DNA of 64,000 nucleotides from Calliopsis andreniformis (GCF_051401765.1 NW_027480429.1:12900157-12964156); one strand, 5' to 3'; positions 34,522-48,508 are shown, numbered from the stretch's first letter. Numbers and translations: made by a program. Notes: generated by a model from the sequence alone, not told the origin.

Positions 34522-37500
34522 GCGTTGCACCACCAGATCGAATAGTTAGGGCCTTAGAAGTCAACGCCAGAAGCATAAAACACAATATAAATACAACAAC
34601 TTTTCCATCGTATAACAGGAATAATACCAACCAGTGTGAAAGATATGGTCACTTCTACGTTCCGGGCAACCTAGGGTTCACTCTAGGGCGTTGGTCCACC
34701 AGTTCCAATAGATAGGGCGTAAGCAGTCAACGCCAGAAGCACCAATTACAAAATAAATACAACAGTTTTTCGATCGTATAAAGCGAATAATTGCAACCAG
34801 TGTGAAAGTAATGGTCATTTCAACGTTGCGGGCAACCAAGGCTTCACTCTAGGGCGTTGTCACACCAGATCGAATAGCTACGACCTTAGAAGTCAAAGCC
34901 AGAAGCAGAAAATACAATAAAAATGCAACAGTTTTTCCACCTTATAGCATGGCTAATTGCAACCAGTGCGAAAGTAATGATCATTTCGACGTTTCGGGCA
35001 ACCTAGGCTTCACTCTAGGGCGCTGCTCCACCAGATCGAATAGCTAGGGACTTAGAATTCAACGCTAAAAGCATAAAGTACAATAAAGATGCAACAGCTT
35101 TTCCATCGTACAACAGGAATAATTGCAACCAGTGTGAAGGTAACGGTCTGACCTACGTTCCGGGCAACCTAGGCTTCACTCCAGGCCGTTGCTAAATCAG
35201 ATCGAATAGATAGGATCTTAGAAGTCAACGCCCGAAGCATAGAGTACAAAATAAATAGAAGAGATTTTCCATTGTATAAAACGAATAATAGCAACCAGTG
35301 AGAAAGTTAAGGTCATTTCTACGTTCCGGGCATCCTAGGCTTCACTCTAGGGCGTTGCACCACCAGATCGAATAGTTAGGGCCTTAGAAGTCAACGCCAG
35401 AAGCATAAAAAACAATATAAATACAACAACTTTTCCATCGTATAACAGGAATAATAGCAACCAGTGTGAAAGGTATGATCATTTCGACGTTTCGGGCAAC
35501 ATAGGCTTCACTGTAGGGCGTTGCTCCACCAGATCGAATGGGTAGGGCCATAGAAGTCAACGCCCGGAACATAAAATACAATATAAATACAACAGTTTTT
35601 CCATTGTATAAAACGAATAATGGCAACCAGTGTGAAAGTAATGGTCATTTCTACGTTCCGGGCAACCTAGGCGTCACTCTAGGGCGTTGCTCCACCACAT
35701 CGAATAGCTACGGCCTTAGAAGTCAACGCCAGAAGCATAAAATACAATATAAATACAACAGCATTTCCATCGTATAAAATGAATAATTGCAAACAGTGTG
35801 AAAGTAATGGTCATTTCTACGTTCCGGGCAACCTAGGCTTCACTCTATGCGTTGCTCCACCCGATCGAATAGCTAGGGACTTAGAATTCAACGCTAAAAG
35901 CATAAAGTACAATAAAGATGCAACAGTTTTTCCATCGTATAACAGGAATAATTGCAACCAGTGTGAAGGTAACGGTCTGTCCTACGTTCCGGGCAACCTA
36001 GGCTTCACTCTAGGGCGTTGCTACACCAGATCGAATAGTTAAGGCCTTAGAAGTCCACGCCAGAAGCATAAAATACGATAAAGATGCAACAGTTTTTCCA
36101 TCGTATAAAACGAATAATTGCAACCAGTGTGAAATTTATGGTCATTCCTACATTCCGAGCAACCTAGACTTCACTCTAGAGCGTTTCTCCACCAGATCGA
36201 ATAGTTAGGTCCTTAGAAGTTGACACCAGAAGCATAAAATACGATATAAATACAACATTTTGTCCTTCGTAGGACAGGAATATTTGCAACCAGTGCGAAA
36301 GTTATGGTCATTTCTGCGTTCCGGGCAACCTAGGCTTCACTCTAGGGCGTTGCTCCACCAGATTCAACAGCTAGGGCCATAGAAGTCAACGCCCGAAGCA
36401 TAAAATACAAAATAAATAGTACAGTTGTTGCATCGTATAAAACGAATAATTGCTACCAGTGTGGAAGTTATGGTCATTTCCACGTTCCGGGCAGCCAAGG
36501 CTTCACTCTAGGGCGTTGCTCCACCAGATGGAATAGTTAGGGTCTTAGAAGTCAACGCCAGATGCATAAAATACAATAAAGATGCAACAGTTTTTCCATC
36601 GTATAACAGGAATAATTGCAACCAGTATGAAAGTGATGGTCATTTTTACGTTCCGGGCAACCTAGGCTTCACTCTAGGGCGTTGTTCCACCAGATCGAAC
36701 AGTTAGGCCCTAAGAAGTCAACGCCAGAAGCATAAAATACAATATAAATATAACAGTTTTTCCATCGTATAAAACGAATGATAGCAACCAGCGTGAAAGT
36801 TATGGTCATTTCTACGTTCCGGGCAACCTAGGCTTCACTCTAGGGCGTTGCTCCACCAGATCGAATAGTTCTTGCCTTAGAAGTCAACGCCCGAAGCATA
36901 AAATACAAAATAAATAAAACAGTTTTTCCATTGTATGAAACGAATAATTGCAACCAGTATGAAACTTATGGTCTTTTCCACTTTCCGAGCAACCTAGGCT
37001 TCACCCTAGGGCGTTGCTCCAACAGATTGAATAGTTAGGGCCTAAGAAGTCAACGCCAGAAGCATAAAATACAATATAAATATAACAGTTTTTCCATCGT
37101 ATAAAACGAATAATAGCAACCAGTGTGAAAGTTATAGTCATTTCTACGTTCCGGGCTTCCTAGGCTTCACTATATGGCGTTGATCCACCACATCGAATAG
37201 CTACGTCCTTAGAAGTCAACGCCTGAAGCATAAAATGCAATAAAAATACAACAGGTTTTTCACCGTATAACTGGAATAGTTGCAACCAGCGTGAAGGTAA
37301 TGGTCATTTCTGCGTTCCGGGCAACCTGGCTTCACCCTAGGGCGTTGTTCCACCAAATCGAATAGTTAGGGCCTAAGAAGTGAACGCCAGAAGCATAAAA
37401 TACAATATAAATACAACAGTTTTACCATCATATAAAACGAATAATAGCAACCAGTGTGAAGGTTATGGTCATTTCAACGTTCCGGGCAATCTAGGCTTCA

Positions 37501-39167
37501 CTCTAGGGCGTTGCTCCCCCAGATCAATCAGTTAGGGCCTTAGAAGTCAACGCCCGAAGCATAAAATACAAAATAACTAGAACAGTTTTTCCATTGCATA
37601 AAACGAATAATTGCTACCAGTGTAAAAGTTATGGTCATTTCTACGTTCCGGGTAACCTAGGCTTCACTCTAGGGCGTTGCTCCACCAAATCGAATAGTTA
37701 GGGCCTTAGAAGTCCACGACAGAAGCATAAAATACGATAAAGATGCAACAGTTTTTCCATCGTATAAAACGAATAATTGCAACCAGTGTGAAATTTATGG
37801 TCATTCCTACATTCCGAGCACCCTGGGCTTCACCCTATTGCGTTGTTCCACCTGATGGAATAGTTAGGGCCTAAGAAGTCAACGCCAGAACCATAAAATA
37901 CGATATAAATACAGCAGCTTTTCCATCGTATAAAACGAATAATTGCAACCAGCGTGATAGTTATGCTTATTTCTACGTACCGGGCAACCTAGGCATCACC
38001 CTAGGGCGTTGCTCCAACAGATTGAATAGTTAGGGCCTTAAAAGTCAATGCCCGAAGCATAAAATGCAATACAAATACAACAGTTTTTCCATCGTATAAC
38101 AGGAATAATTGCAACCAGTGTGAATGTAATGGTCGTTTCTACGTTCCGGGCAACCTAGGATTCACTCTAGGGCGTTGCTCCAACAGATTGAATAGTTAGG
38201 GCCTTACAAGTCAATGCCCGAAGCATAAAATGCAATAAAAATACAACAGTGTTTCCATCATATAACGGGAATAATTGCAATCAGTTTGAAAGTGATGGCC
38301 ATTTCTACGTTCCGGGTAACCTAGGCTTCACTCTAGGGCGTTGTTCCACCACATCGAACAGTTAGGCCCTAAGAAGTCAACGCCAGAAGCATAAAATACA
38401 ATATAAATATAACAGTTTTTCCATCGTATAAAACGAATGATAGCAACCAGTGTGAAAGTTATGGTCATTTCTACGTCCCGGGCAACCTAGGCTTCACTCT
38501 AGGGCGTTGCTCCACCAGATCGAATAGTTATTGCCTTAGAAGTCAACGCCCGAAGCATAAAATACAAAATAAATAAAACAGTTTTTCCATCGTATAAAAC
38601 GAATAATTGCAACCAGTATGAAACTTATGGTCATTCCTACATTCCGAGCAACCTGGGCTTCACCCTAGGGCGTTGTTCCACCAGATGGAATAGTTAGGGC
38701 CTAAGAAGTCAACGCCAGAACCATAAAATGCAAAAAAAATACAACAGTGTTTCCATCGTATAACAGGATTAATTGCAACCAGTTTGAAATGGATGGCCAA
38801 TTCTACGTTCCGAGCAACCTAGGCTTCACCCTATTGCGTTGCGCCACCAGATCGAATAGTTAGTACCTTAGAAGTCAACGCCAGAAGCATAAAATACAAT
38901 ATAAATACAACAGTTTTTCCATCGTATAAAACGAATAATAGCAACCAGTTTGAATCTTATGGTCATTTCTACTTTCCGAGCAACCTAGGCTTCACCCTAG
39001 GGCGTTGCTTCAACAGATTGAATAGTTAGGGTCTTAGAAATCAACGCCCGAACCATAAAATGCAAAAAAAATACAACAGTGTTTCCATCATATGACAGGA
39101 ATAATTGCAACCAGTTTGAAAGTGATGGCCAATTCTACGTTCCGGGCAACCTAGGTTTCACTCCAGG
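34522..39167 (+). repeat. Large 28-monomer unit, copy 2 (4,646 bp)
   Basis: Follows copy 1 directly with identical length and order. I noticed only a few differences from copy 1: 'cagatgcat' against 'cagttgcat' near 36,560, 'ttccgagc' against 'ttccgggc' near 38,812, 'gaatctt' against 'gaaactt' near 38,953, and 'ttgcttc' against 'ttgctcc' near 39,007. That is about 99.9% identity, far above the similarity between neighbouring monomers inside a unit. Confidence 0.93.
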
Positions 39168-39499
39168 GCGTTGCACCACCAGATCGAATAGTTAGGGCCT
39201 TAGAAGTCAACGCCAGAAGCATAAAAGACAATATAAATACAACAACTTTTCCATCGTATAACAGAAATAATAGCAACCAGTGCGAAAGTTATGGTCATTT
39301 CTACGTTCCAGGCAACCTAGGCTTCACTCTAGGGCGTTCCTCCACCAGATCGAATAGTTAGGGACTAAGAAGTGAACGCCCGTAGCATGAAATACACTAA
39401 ATATACAAGAGTTTTTCCATCGTATAACAGGAATAATTGCAACCAGTGCGAAAGTGATGGTCATTTCTACATTCAGAGCAACCTGGGCTTCACTCTAGG
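39168..39499 (+). repeat. Two extra beta monomers between large units 2 and 3
   Basis: Exactly 332 bp (2 x 166) that are absent at the junction of units 1 and 2. The first begins like the start of a large unit but then carries 'cataaaagacaat', 'acagaaataatag' and 'ttccaggc', and resembles the beta monomer at 11,800-11,960. The second is the 'cactaaatatac' type also found just before unit 1. They make the repeat distance between units 2 and 3 4,978 bp (30 monomers minus two bases). Confidence 0.88.
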
Positions 39500-42400
39500 G
39501 CGTTGCTCCACCAGATCGAATAGTTAGGGCCTTAGAAGTCAACGCCAGAAGCATAAAACACAATATAAATACAACAACTTTTCCATCGTATAACAGGAAT
39601 AATACCAACCAGTGTGAAAGATATGGTCACTTCTACGTTCCGGGCAACCTAGGGTTCACTCTAGGGCGTTGGTCCACCAGTTCCAATAGATAGGGCGTAA
39701 GCAGTCAACGCCAGAAGCACCAATTACAAAATAAATACAACAGTTTTTCGATCGTATAAAGCGAATAATTGCAACCAGTGTGAAAGTAATGGTCATTTCA
39801 ACGTTGCGGGCAACCAAGGCTTCACTCTAGGGCGTTGTCACACCAGATCGAATAGCTACGACCTTAGAAGTCAAAGCCAGAAGCAGAAAATACAATAAAA
39901 ATGCAACAGTTTTTCCACCTTATAGCATGGCTAATTGCAACCAGTGCGAAAGTAATGATCATTTCGACGTTTCGGGCAACCTAGGCTTCACTCTAGGGCG
40001 CTGCTCCACCAGATCGAATAGCTAGGGACTTAGAATTCAACGCTAAAAGCATAAAGTACAATAAAGATGCAACAGCTTTTCCATCGTACAACAGGAATAA
40101 TTGCAACCAGTGTGAAGGTAACGGTCTGACCTACGTTCCGGGCAACCTAGGCTTCACTCCAGGCCGTTGCTAAATCAGATCGAATAGATAGGATCTTAGA
40201 AGTCAACGCCCGAAGCATAGAGTACAAAATAAATAGAAGAGATTTTCCATTGTATAAAACGAATAATAGCAACCAGTGAGAAAGTTAAGGTCATTTCTAC
40301 GTTCCGGGCATCCTAGGCTTCACTCTAGGGCGTTGCACCACCAGATCGAATAGTTAGGGCCTTAGAAGTCAACGCCAGAAGCATAAAAAACAATATAAAT
40401 ACAACAACTTTTCCATCGTATAACAGGAATAATAGCAACCAGTGTGAAAGGTATGATCATTTCGACGTTTCGGGCAACATAGGCTTCACTGTAGGGCGTT
40501 GCTCCACCAGATCGAATGGGTAGGGCCATAGAAGTCAACGCCCGGAACATAAAATACAATATAAATACAACAGTTTTTCCATTGTATAAAACGAATAATG
40601 GCAACCAGTGTGAAAGTAATGGTCATTTCTACGTTCCGGGCAACCTAGGCGTCACTCTAGGGCGTTGCTCCACCACATCGAATAGCTACGGCCTTAGAAG
40701 TCAACGCCAGAAGCATAAAATACATTATAAATACAACAGCATTTCCATCGTATAAAATGAATAATTGCAAACAGTGTGAAAGTAATGGTCATTTCTACGT
40801 TCCGGGCAACCTAGGCTTCACTCTATGCGTTGCTCCACCCGATCGAATAGCTAGGGACTTAGAATTCAACGCTAAAAGCATAAAGTACAATAAAGATGCA
40901 ACAGTTTTTCCATCGTATAACAGGAATAATTGCAACCAGTGTGAAGGTAACGGTCTGTCCTACGTTCCGGGCAACCTAGGCTTCACTCTAGGGCGTTGCT
41001 ACACCAGATCGAATAGTTAAGGCCTTAGAAGTCCACGCCAGAAGCATAAAATACGATAAAGATGCAACAGTTTTTCCATCGTATAAAACGAATAATTGCA
41101 ACCAGTGTGAAATTTATGGTCATTCCTACATTCCGAGCAACCTAGACTTCACTCTAGAGCGTTTCTCCACCAGATCGAATAGTTAGGTCCTTAGAAGTTG
41201 ACACCAGAAGCATAAAATACGATATAAATACAACATTTTGTCCTTCGTAGGACAGGAATATTTGCAACCAGTGCGAAAGTTATGGTCATTTCTGCGTTCC
41301 GGGCAACCTAGGCTTCACTCTAGGGCGTTGCTCCACCAGATTCAACAGCTAGGGCCATAGAAGTCAACGCCCGAAGCATAAAATACAAAATAAATAGTAC
41401 AGTTGTTGCATCGTATAAAACGAATAATTGCTACCAGTGTGGAAGTTATGGTCATTTCCACGTTCCGGGCAGCCAAGGCTTCACTCTAGGGCGTTGCTCC
41501 ACCAGATGGAATAGTTAGGGTCTTAGAAGTCAACGCCAGATGCATAAAATACAATAAAGATGCAACAGTTTTTCCATCGTATAACAGGAATAATTGCAAC
41601 CAGTATGAAAGTGATGGTCATTTTTACGTTCCGGGCAACCTAGGCTTCACTCTAGGGCGTTGTTCCACCAGATCGAACAGTTAGGCCCTAAGAAGTCAAC
41701 GCCAGAAGCATAAAATACAATATAAATATAACAGTTTTTCCATCGTATAAAACGAATGATAGCAACCAGCGTGAAAGTTATGGTCATTTCTACGTTCCGG
41801 GCAACCTAGGCTTCACTCTAGGGCGTTGCTCCACCAGATCGAATAGTTCTTGCCTTAGAAGTCAACGCCCGAAGCATAAAATACAAAATAAATAAAACAG
41901 TTTTTCCATTGTATGAAACGAATAATTGCAACCAGTATGAAACTTATGGTCTTTTCCACTTTCCGAGCAACCTAGGCTTCACCCTAGGGCGTTGCTCCAA
42001 CAGATTGAATAGTTAGGGCCTAAGAAGTCAACGCCAGAAGCATAAAATACAATATAAATATAACAGTTTTTCCATCGTATAAAACGAATAATAGCAACCA
42101 GTGTGAAAGTTATAGTCATTTCTACGTTCCGGGCTTCCTAGGCTTCACTATATGGCGTTGATCCACCACATCGAATAGCTACGTCCTTAGAAGTCAACGC
42201 CTGAAGCATAAAATGCAATAAAAATACAACAGGTTTTTCACCGTATAACTGGAATAGTTGCAACAAGCGTGAAGGTAATGGTCATTTCTGCGTTCCGGGC
42301 AACCTGGCTTCACCCTAGGGCGTTGTTCCACCAAATCGAATAGTTAGGGCCTAAGAAGTGAACGCCAGAAGCATAAAATACAATATAAATACAACAGTTT

Positions 42401-44145
42401 TACCATCATATAAAACGAATAATAGCAACCAGTGTGAAGGTTATGGTCATTTCAACGTTCCGGGCAATCTAGGCTTCACTCTAGGGCGTTGCTCCCCCAG
42501 ATCAATCAGTTAGGGCCTTAGAAGTCAACGCCCGAAGCATAAAATACAAAATAACTAGAACAGTTTTTCCATTGCATAAAACGAATAATTGCTACCAGTG
42601 TAAAAGTTATGGTCATTTCTACGTTCCGGGTAACCTAGGCTTCACTCTAGGGCGTTGCTCCACCAAATCGAATAGTTAGGGCCTTAGAAGTCCACGACAG
42701 AAGCATAAAATACGATAAAGATGCAACAGTTTTTCCATCGTATAAAACGAATAATTGCAACCAGTGTGAAATTTATGGTCATTCCTACATTCCGAGCACC
42801 CTGGGCTTCACCCTATTGCGTTGTTCCACCTGATGGAATAGTTAGGGCCTAAGAAGTCAACGCCAGAACCATAAAATACGATATAAATACAGCAGCTTTT
42901 CCATCGTATAAAACGAATAATTGCAACCAGCGTGATAGTTATGCTTATTTCTACGTACCGGGCAACCTAGGCATCACCCTAGGGCGTTGCTCCAACAGAT
43001 TGAATAGTTAGGGCCTTAAAAGTCAATGCCCGAAGCATAAAATGCAATACAAATACAACAGTTTTTCCATCGTATAACAGGAATAATTGCAACCAGTGTG
43101 AATGTAATGGTCGTTTCTACGTTCCGGGCAACCTAGGATTCACTCTAGGGCGTTGCTCCAACAGATTGAATAGTTAGGGCCTTACAAGTCAATGCCCGAA
43201 GCATAAAATGCAATAAAAATACAACAGTGTTTCCATCATATAACGGGAATAATTGCAATCAGTTTGAAAGTGATGGCCATTTCTACGTTCCGGGTAACCT
43301 AGGCTTCACTCTAGGGCGTTGTTCCACCACATCGAACAGTTAGGCCCTAAGAAGTCAACGCCAGAAGCATAAAATACAATATAAATATAACAGTTTTTCC
43401 ATCGTATAAAACGAATGATAGCAACCAGTGTGAAAGTTATGGTCATTTCTACGTCCCGGGCAACCTAGGCTTCACTCTAGGGCGTTGCTCCACCAGATCG
43501 AATAGTTATTGCCTTAGAAGTCAACGCCCGAAGCATAAAATACAAAATAAATAAAACAGTTTTTCCATCGTATAAAACGAATAATTGCAACCAGTATGAA
43601 ACTTATGGTCATTCCTACATTCCGAGCAACCTGGGCTTCACCCTAGGGCGTTGTTCCACCAGATGGAATAGTTAGGGCCTAAGAAGTCAACGCCAGAACC
43701 ATAAAATGCAAAAAAAATACAACAGTGTTTCCATCGTATAACAGGATTAATTGCAACCAGTTTGAAATGGATGGCCAATTCTACGTTCCGGGCAACCTAG
43801 GCTTCACCCTATTGCGTTGCGCCACCAGATCGAATAGTTAGTACCTTAGAAGTCAACGCCAGAAGCATAAAATACAATATAAATACAACAGTTTTTCCAT
43901 CGTATAAAACGAATAATAGCAACCAGTTTGAAACTTATGGTCATTTCTACTTTCCGAGCAACCTAGGCTTCACCCTAGGGCGTTGCTCCAACAGATTGAA
44001 TAGTTAGGGTCTTAGAAATCAACGCCCGAACCATAAAATGCAAAAAAAATACAACAGTGTTTCCATCATATGACAGGAATAATTGCAACCAGTTTGAAAG
44101 TGATGGCCAATTCTACGTTCCGGGCAACCTAGGTTTCACTCCAGG
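39500..44145 (+). repeat. Large 28-monomer unit, copy 3 (4,646 bp)
   Basis: Same order and length as copies 1 and 2. Private changes noticed: 'tacattataaat' near 40,723 and 'gcaacaagcg' near 42,263. It shares 'cagatgcat' (near 41,539) with copy 2 but lacks copy 2's changes near 38,812, 38,953 and 39,007. At 44,146-44,160 ('gcaccagcagaccg') it leaves the unit and enters gamma sequence in place of another unit start. Confidence 0.93.
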
Positions 44146-45190
44146 GCGTTGCACCAGCAGACCGAATAGTTACGGCCTAAGAAGTCAACGCCAGAAGCAT
44201 AAAATACGATATAAATACAACAGCTTTTCCATCTTATAAAACGAATAATTGCAACCAGTGTGAAAGTAATGGTCATTTCTACGTTCCGAGCACCCTAGGC
44301 GTCTCTCTAGGGCGTTGCTCTACCGCATCTAAAAGCTACGGCCTTAGAAGTCAACGCCAGAGGCATGAAATACAATATAAATACAACAGTGTTTCCATCA
44401 TATAACAGGAATAATTGCAACCAGTTTGAAAGTGATGGCCATTTCTACGTTCCGGGCAACCTAGGCTTCACTCTATGACGTTCTTCCACCACATCGAATA
44501 GCTACGGCCTCAGAAGTCAACGCCTGAAGTATAAAAGGCATTAAAAATACAACAGTCTCTCCATCCTATAACAGGAATAATTGCAACCCGTGTGAAAGTA
44601 ATGGTCATTTCTACGTTCCAGGCAACCTAGGCTTCACTCTAGGGCGTTGTTCCACCAGATCGAATAGTTAGGGCCTAAGAAGTCAACGACAGAAGCATAA
44701 AATACAATATAAATATATCAGTTTTTCCATCGTATAAAACGAATAATAGCAGCCAGTGCGAAAGTTATGGTCATTTCTACGGTCCGGGCAACCTAGGCTT
44801 CACTCTAGGGCGTTGCTCCACCAGATCAAACAGTTAGGGCCTTAGAAGCCAACGCTCGAAGCATTAAATACCAAATAAATAGAACAGTTTTTCCATTGTA
44901 TAAAACGAATAATTGCTACCAGTGTAAAAGTTATGGTCATTTCTACGTTCCGGGCAACCTAGGCTTCACCCTAAGCCGTTGTTCCACCAGATCGAATAGT
45001 TAGGGCCTAAGAAGTGAACGCCAGAAGCATAAAATGCAATACAGATAAAACAGTTTTTCCAACGTATAACTGGATTAATTGCAACCAGTTTGTAAGTGAT
45101 GGTCATTTCTCCTTTCCGGGCAACCTAGGCTATACTCTAGGGCGTTGCTCTACTAGATCGAATAGCTAGGGCCTTAGAAGTCAACGCCAG
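44146..45190 (+). repeat. Gamma-region monomers leading into the 10-mer duplication
   Basis: About six monomers: an 'accgaatagttacggcc' type, a 'gaggcatgaaatac' type, the distinctive 'ctctatgacgttcttcc' / 'ataaaaggcattaaa' type (start 44,477), then types with 'acgacagaag', 'agccaacgctcg' and 'aacgtataactgg'. From about 44,438 the segment is repeated at 51,242 with a 6,804-bp offset. 44,150-44,360 is also closely related to 53,612-53,830. Confidence 0.83.
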
Positions 45191-46849
45191 AAGCATAAAG
45201 TACAATATAAATACAACAGTTTTTCCATCGTATAAAACAAATAATTGCAACCAGTATGAAACTTATGGTCATTTCGACTTTCCCAGCAACCTAGGCTTCA
45301 CCCTAGGGCGTTGCTCCAACAGATTGAATAGTTAGGGCCTTAGAAGTCAACGCCCGGACCATAAAATGCAAAAAAAATACAACAGTGTTTCCATCATATA
45401 ACAGGAATAATTGCAACCAGTTTGAAAGTGATGGCCAATTCTACGTTCCGGGCAACCTACGCTTCACTCTATTGCGTTGCTCCACCAGATCGAATAGTTA
45501 GTGCCTTAGAAGTCAACGCCAGAAGCATATAATACAATATAAATACAACAGTGTTTCCATCGTATAAAACGAATAATTGCAACCAGTATGAAACTTATGG
45601 TCATCTCTACTTTCCGAGCAAGCTAAGCTTCACCCTAGGGCGTTGCTCCAACAGATTCAATAGTTAGGACCTTAGAAGTGAACGCCAGAACCATAAAATG
45701 CAAAAAAATACAACAGTGTTTCCATCATATATCAGGAATAACTGCAACCAGTTTGAAAGTGATGGCCAATTCTACGTTCCGGGCAACCTAGGTTTCACTC
45801 CATGGCGTTGCTCCACCAGATTCAACAGTTAGGGCCTTATAAGTCAACGCCCGAAGCATAAAATATAAAATAAATAGTACAGTTTTTGCGTCGTATAAAA
45901 CGAATAATTGCTACCAGTGTGGAAGTTATGGTCATTTCCACGTTCCGGGTAGCCTAGGCTTCACTCTAGGGCGTTGCTCCACCAGATGGAACAGTTAGGG
46001 CCTTAGAAGTCAACGCCAGATGCATAAAATACAATAACGATGCAACAGTTTTTCCATCGTATAACAGGAATAATAGCAACCAGTGTGAAAGTTATGGTCA
46101 TTTCAACGTTCCGGGCTTCCTAGGCTTCACTCTATGGCGTTGCTCCACCACATCGAATAGCTACGGCCTTAGAAGTCAACGCCTGAAGCATAAAATGCAA
46201 TAAAAATACAACAGTTTTTTCACCGTATAACAGGAATAATTGCAACCAGTGTGAAATTTATGGTCATTCCTACATTCCGAGCAACCTAGACTTCACTCTA
46301 GAGCGTTTCTCCACCAGATCGAATAGTTAGGTCCTTAGAAGTTGACACCAGAAGCATAAAATACGATATAAATACAAGATTTTGTCCTTCGTAGAACAGG
46401 AATATTTGCAACCAGTGCGAAAGTTATGGTCATTTCTGCGTTCCGGGCAACCTAGGCTTCACTCTAGGGCGTTGCTCCACCAGATTCAACAGCTAGGGCC
46501 ATAGAAGTCAACGCCCGAAACATAAAATACAAAATAAATAGTACAGTTTTTGCATCGTATAAAACGAATAATTGCTACCAGTGTGGAAGTTATGGTCATT
46601 TCCACGTTCCGGGCAGCCTAGGCTTCACTCTAGGGCGTTGCTCCACCAGATGGAATAGTTAGGGCCTTAGAAGTCAACGCCAGATGCATAAAATACAATA
46701 AAGATGCAACAGTTTTTCCATCGTATAACAGGAATAATTGCAACCAGTTTGAAAGTGATGGTCATTTTTACGTTCCGGGCAATCTAGGCTTCGCTCTAGG
46801 GCGTTGTTCCACCAGATCGAACAGTTAGGCCCTAAGAAGTCAACGCCAG
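45191..46849 (+). repeat. Ten-monomer tandem duplication, copy 1 (1,659 bp)
   Basis: Ten monomers mixing gamma types ('caaaaaaaatac', 'ctattgcgttg', 'catatatcagg') with alpha types T2, T3, T9, T1, T2 and T3, ending in the first half of a T15. The following 1,659 bp repeat it with only a few visible changes, including 'cgcttcac' against 'cgcttgac', 'gtgtttcc' against 'gtgttacc' and 'gtgaacgcc' against 'gtgatcgcc'. Confidence 0.92.
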
Positions 46850-48508
46850 AAGCATAAAGTACAATATAAATACAACAGTTTTTCCATCGTATAAAACAAA
46901 TAATTGCAACCAGTATGAAACTTATGGTCATTTCGACTTTCCCAGCAACCTAGGCTTCACCCTAGGGCGTTGCTCCAACAGATTGAATAGTTAGGGCCTT
47001 AGAAGTCAACGCCCGGACCATAAAATGCAAAAAAAATACAACAGTGTTTCCATCATATAACAGGAATAATTGCAACCAGTTTGAAAGTGATGGCCAATTC
47101 TACGTTCCGGGCAACCTACGCTTGACTCTATTGCGTTGCTCCACCAGATCGAATAGTTAGTGCCTTAGAAGTCAACGCCAGAAGCATATAATACAATATA
47201 AATACAACAGTGTTACCATCGTATAAAACGAATAATTGCAACCAGTATGAAACTTATGGTCATCTCTACTTTCCGAGCAAGCTAAGCTTCACCCTAGGGC
47301 GTTGCTCCAACAGATTCAATAGTTAGGACCTTAGAAGTGATCGCCAGAACCATAAAATGCAAAAAAATACAACAGTGTTTCCATCATATATCAGGAATAA
47401 CTGCAACCAGTTTGAAAGTGATGGCCAATTCTACGTTCCGGGCAACCTAGGTTTCACTCCATGGCGTTGCTCCACCAGATTCAACAGTTAGGGCCTTATA
47501 AGTCAACGCCCGAAGCATAAAATATAAAATAAATAGTACAGTTTTTGCGTCGTATAAAACGAATAATTGCTACCAGTGTGGAAGTTATGGTCATTTCCAC
47601 GTTCCGGGTAGCCTAGGCTTCACTCTAGGGCGTTGCTCCACCAGATGGAACAGTTAGGGCCTTAGAAGTCAACGCCAGATGCATAAAATACAATAACGAT
47701 GCAACAGTTTTTCCATCGTATAACAGGAATAATAGCAACCAGTGTGAAAGTTATGGTCATTTCAACGTTCCGGGCTTCCTAGGCTTCACTCTATGGCGTT
47801 GCTCCACCACATCGAATAGCTACGGCCTTAGAAGTCAACGCCTGAAGCATAAAATGCAATAAAAATACAACAGTTTTTTCACCGTATAACAGGAATAATT
47901 GCAACCAGTGTGAAATTTATGGTCATTCCTACATTCCGAGCAACCTAGACTTCACTCTAGAGCGTTTCTCCACCAGATCGAATAGTTAGGTCCTTAGAAG
48001 TTGACACCAGAAGCATAAAATACGATATAAATACAAGATTTTGTCCTTCGTAGAACAGGAATATTTGCAACCAGTGCGAAAGTTATGGTCATTTCTGCGT
48101 TCCGGGCAACCTAGGCTTCACTCTAGGGCGTTGCTCCACCAGATTCAACAGCTAGGGCCATAGAAGTCAACGCCCGAAACATAAAATACAAAATAAATAG
48201 TACAGTTTTTGCATCGTATAAAACGAATAATTGCTACCAGTGTGGAAGTTATGGTCATTTCCACGTTCCGGGCAGCCTAGGCTTCACTCTAGGGCGTTGC
48301 TCCACCAGATGGAATAGTTAGGGCCTTAGAAGTCAACGCCAGATGCATAAAATACAATAAAGATGCAACAGTTTTTCCATCGTATAACAGGAATAATTGC
48401 AACCAGTTTGAAAGTGATGGTCATTTTTACGTTCCGGGCAATCTAGGCTTCGCTCTAGGGCGTTGTTCCACCAGATCGAACAGTTAGGCCCTAAGAAGTC
48501 AACGCCAG
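46850..48508 (+). repeat. Ten-monomer tandem duplication, copy 2 (1,659 bp)
   Basis: Directly abuts copy 1. The monomer spanning the copy junction begins as T15 (atcgaacagttaggccc) and continues as the 'cataaagtacaatataaatac' type from 45,191, so the duplication breakpoint lies inside a monomer in register. The copy ends near 48,508, where the T15 monomer continues normally (ataacggtttttcc). The visible differences from copy 1 number only about three to six, which implies a very recent event. Confidence 0.92.

Noticed and set aside
29876..44145. Assembly artefact as the sole explanation of the three near-identical units
   Set aside because: The copies carry private substitutions, and the second spacing differs by exactly two monomers, which a simple duplicated contig would not create. 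It cannot be excluded fully without reads.
46674..46931. 85-codon minus-strand frames here and at 48,333 and 61,276, and short frames at 44,057, 49,286, 52,852 and 53,123
   Set aside because: Each covers about one to one and a half monomers and follows the local duplication pattern; none is coding.
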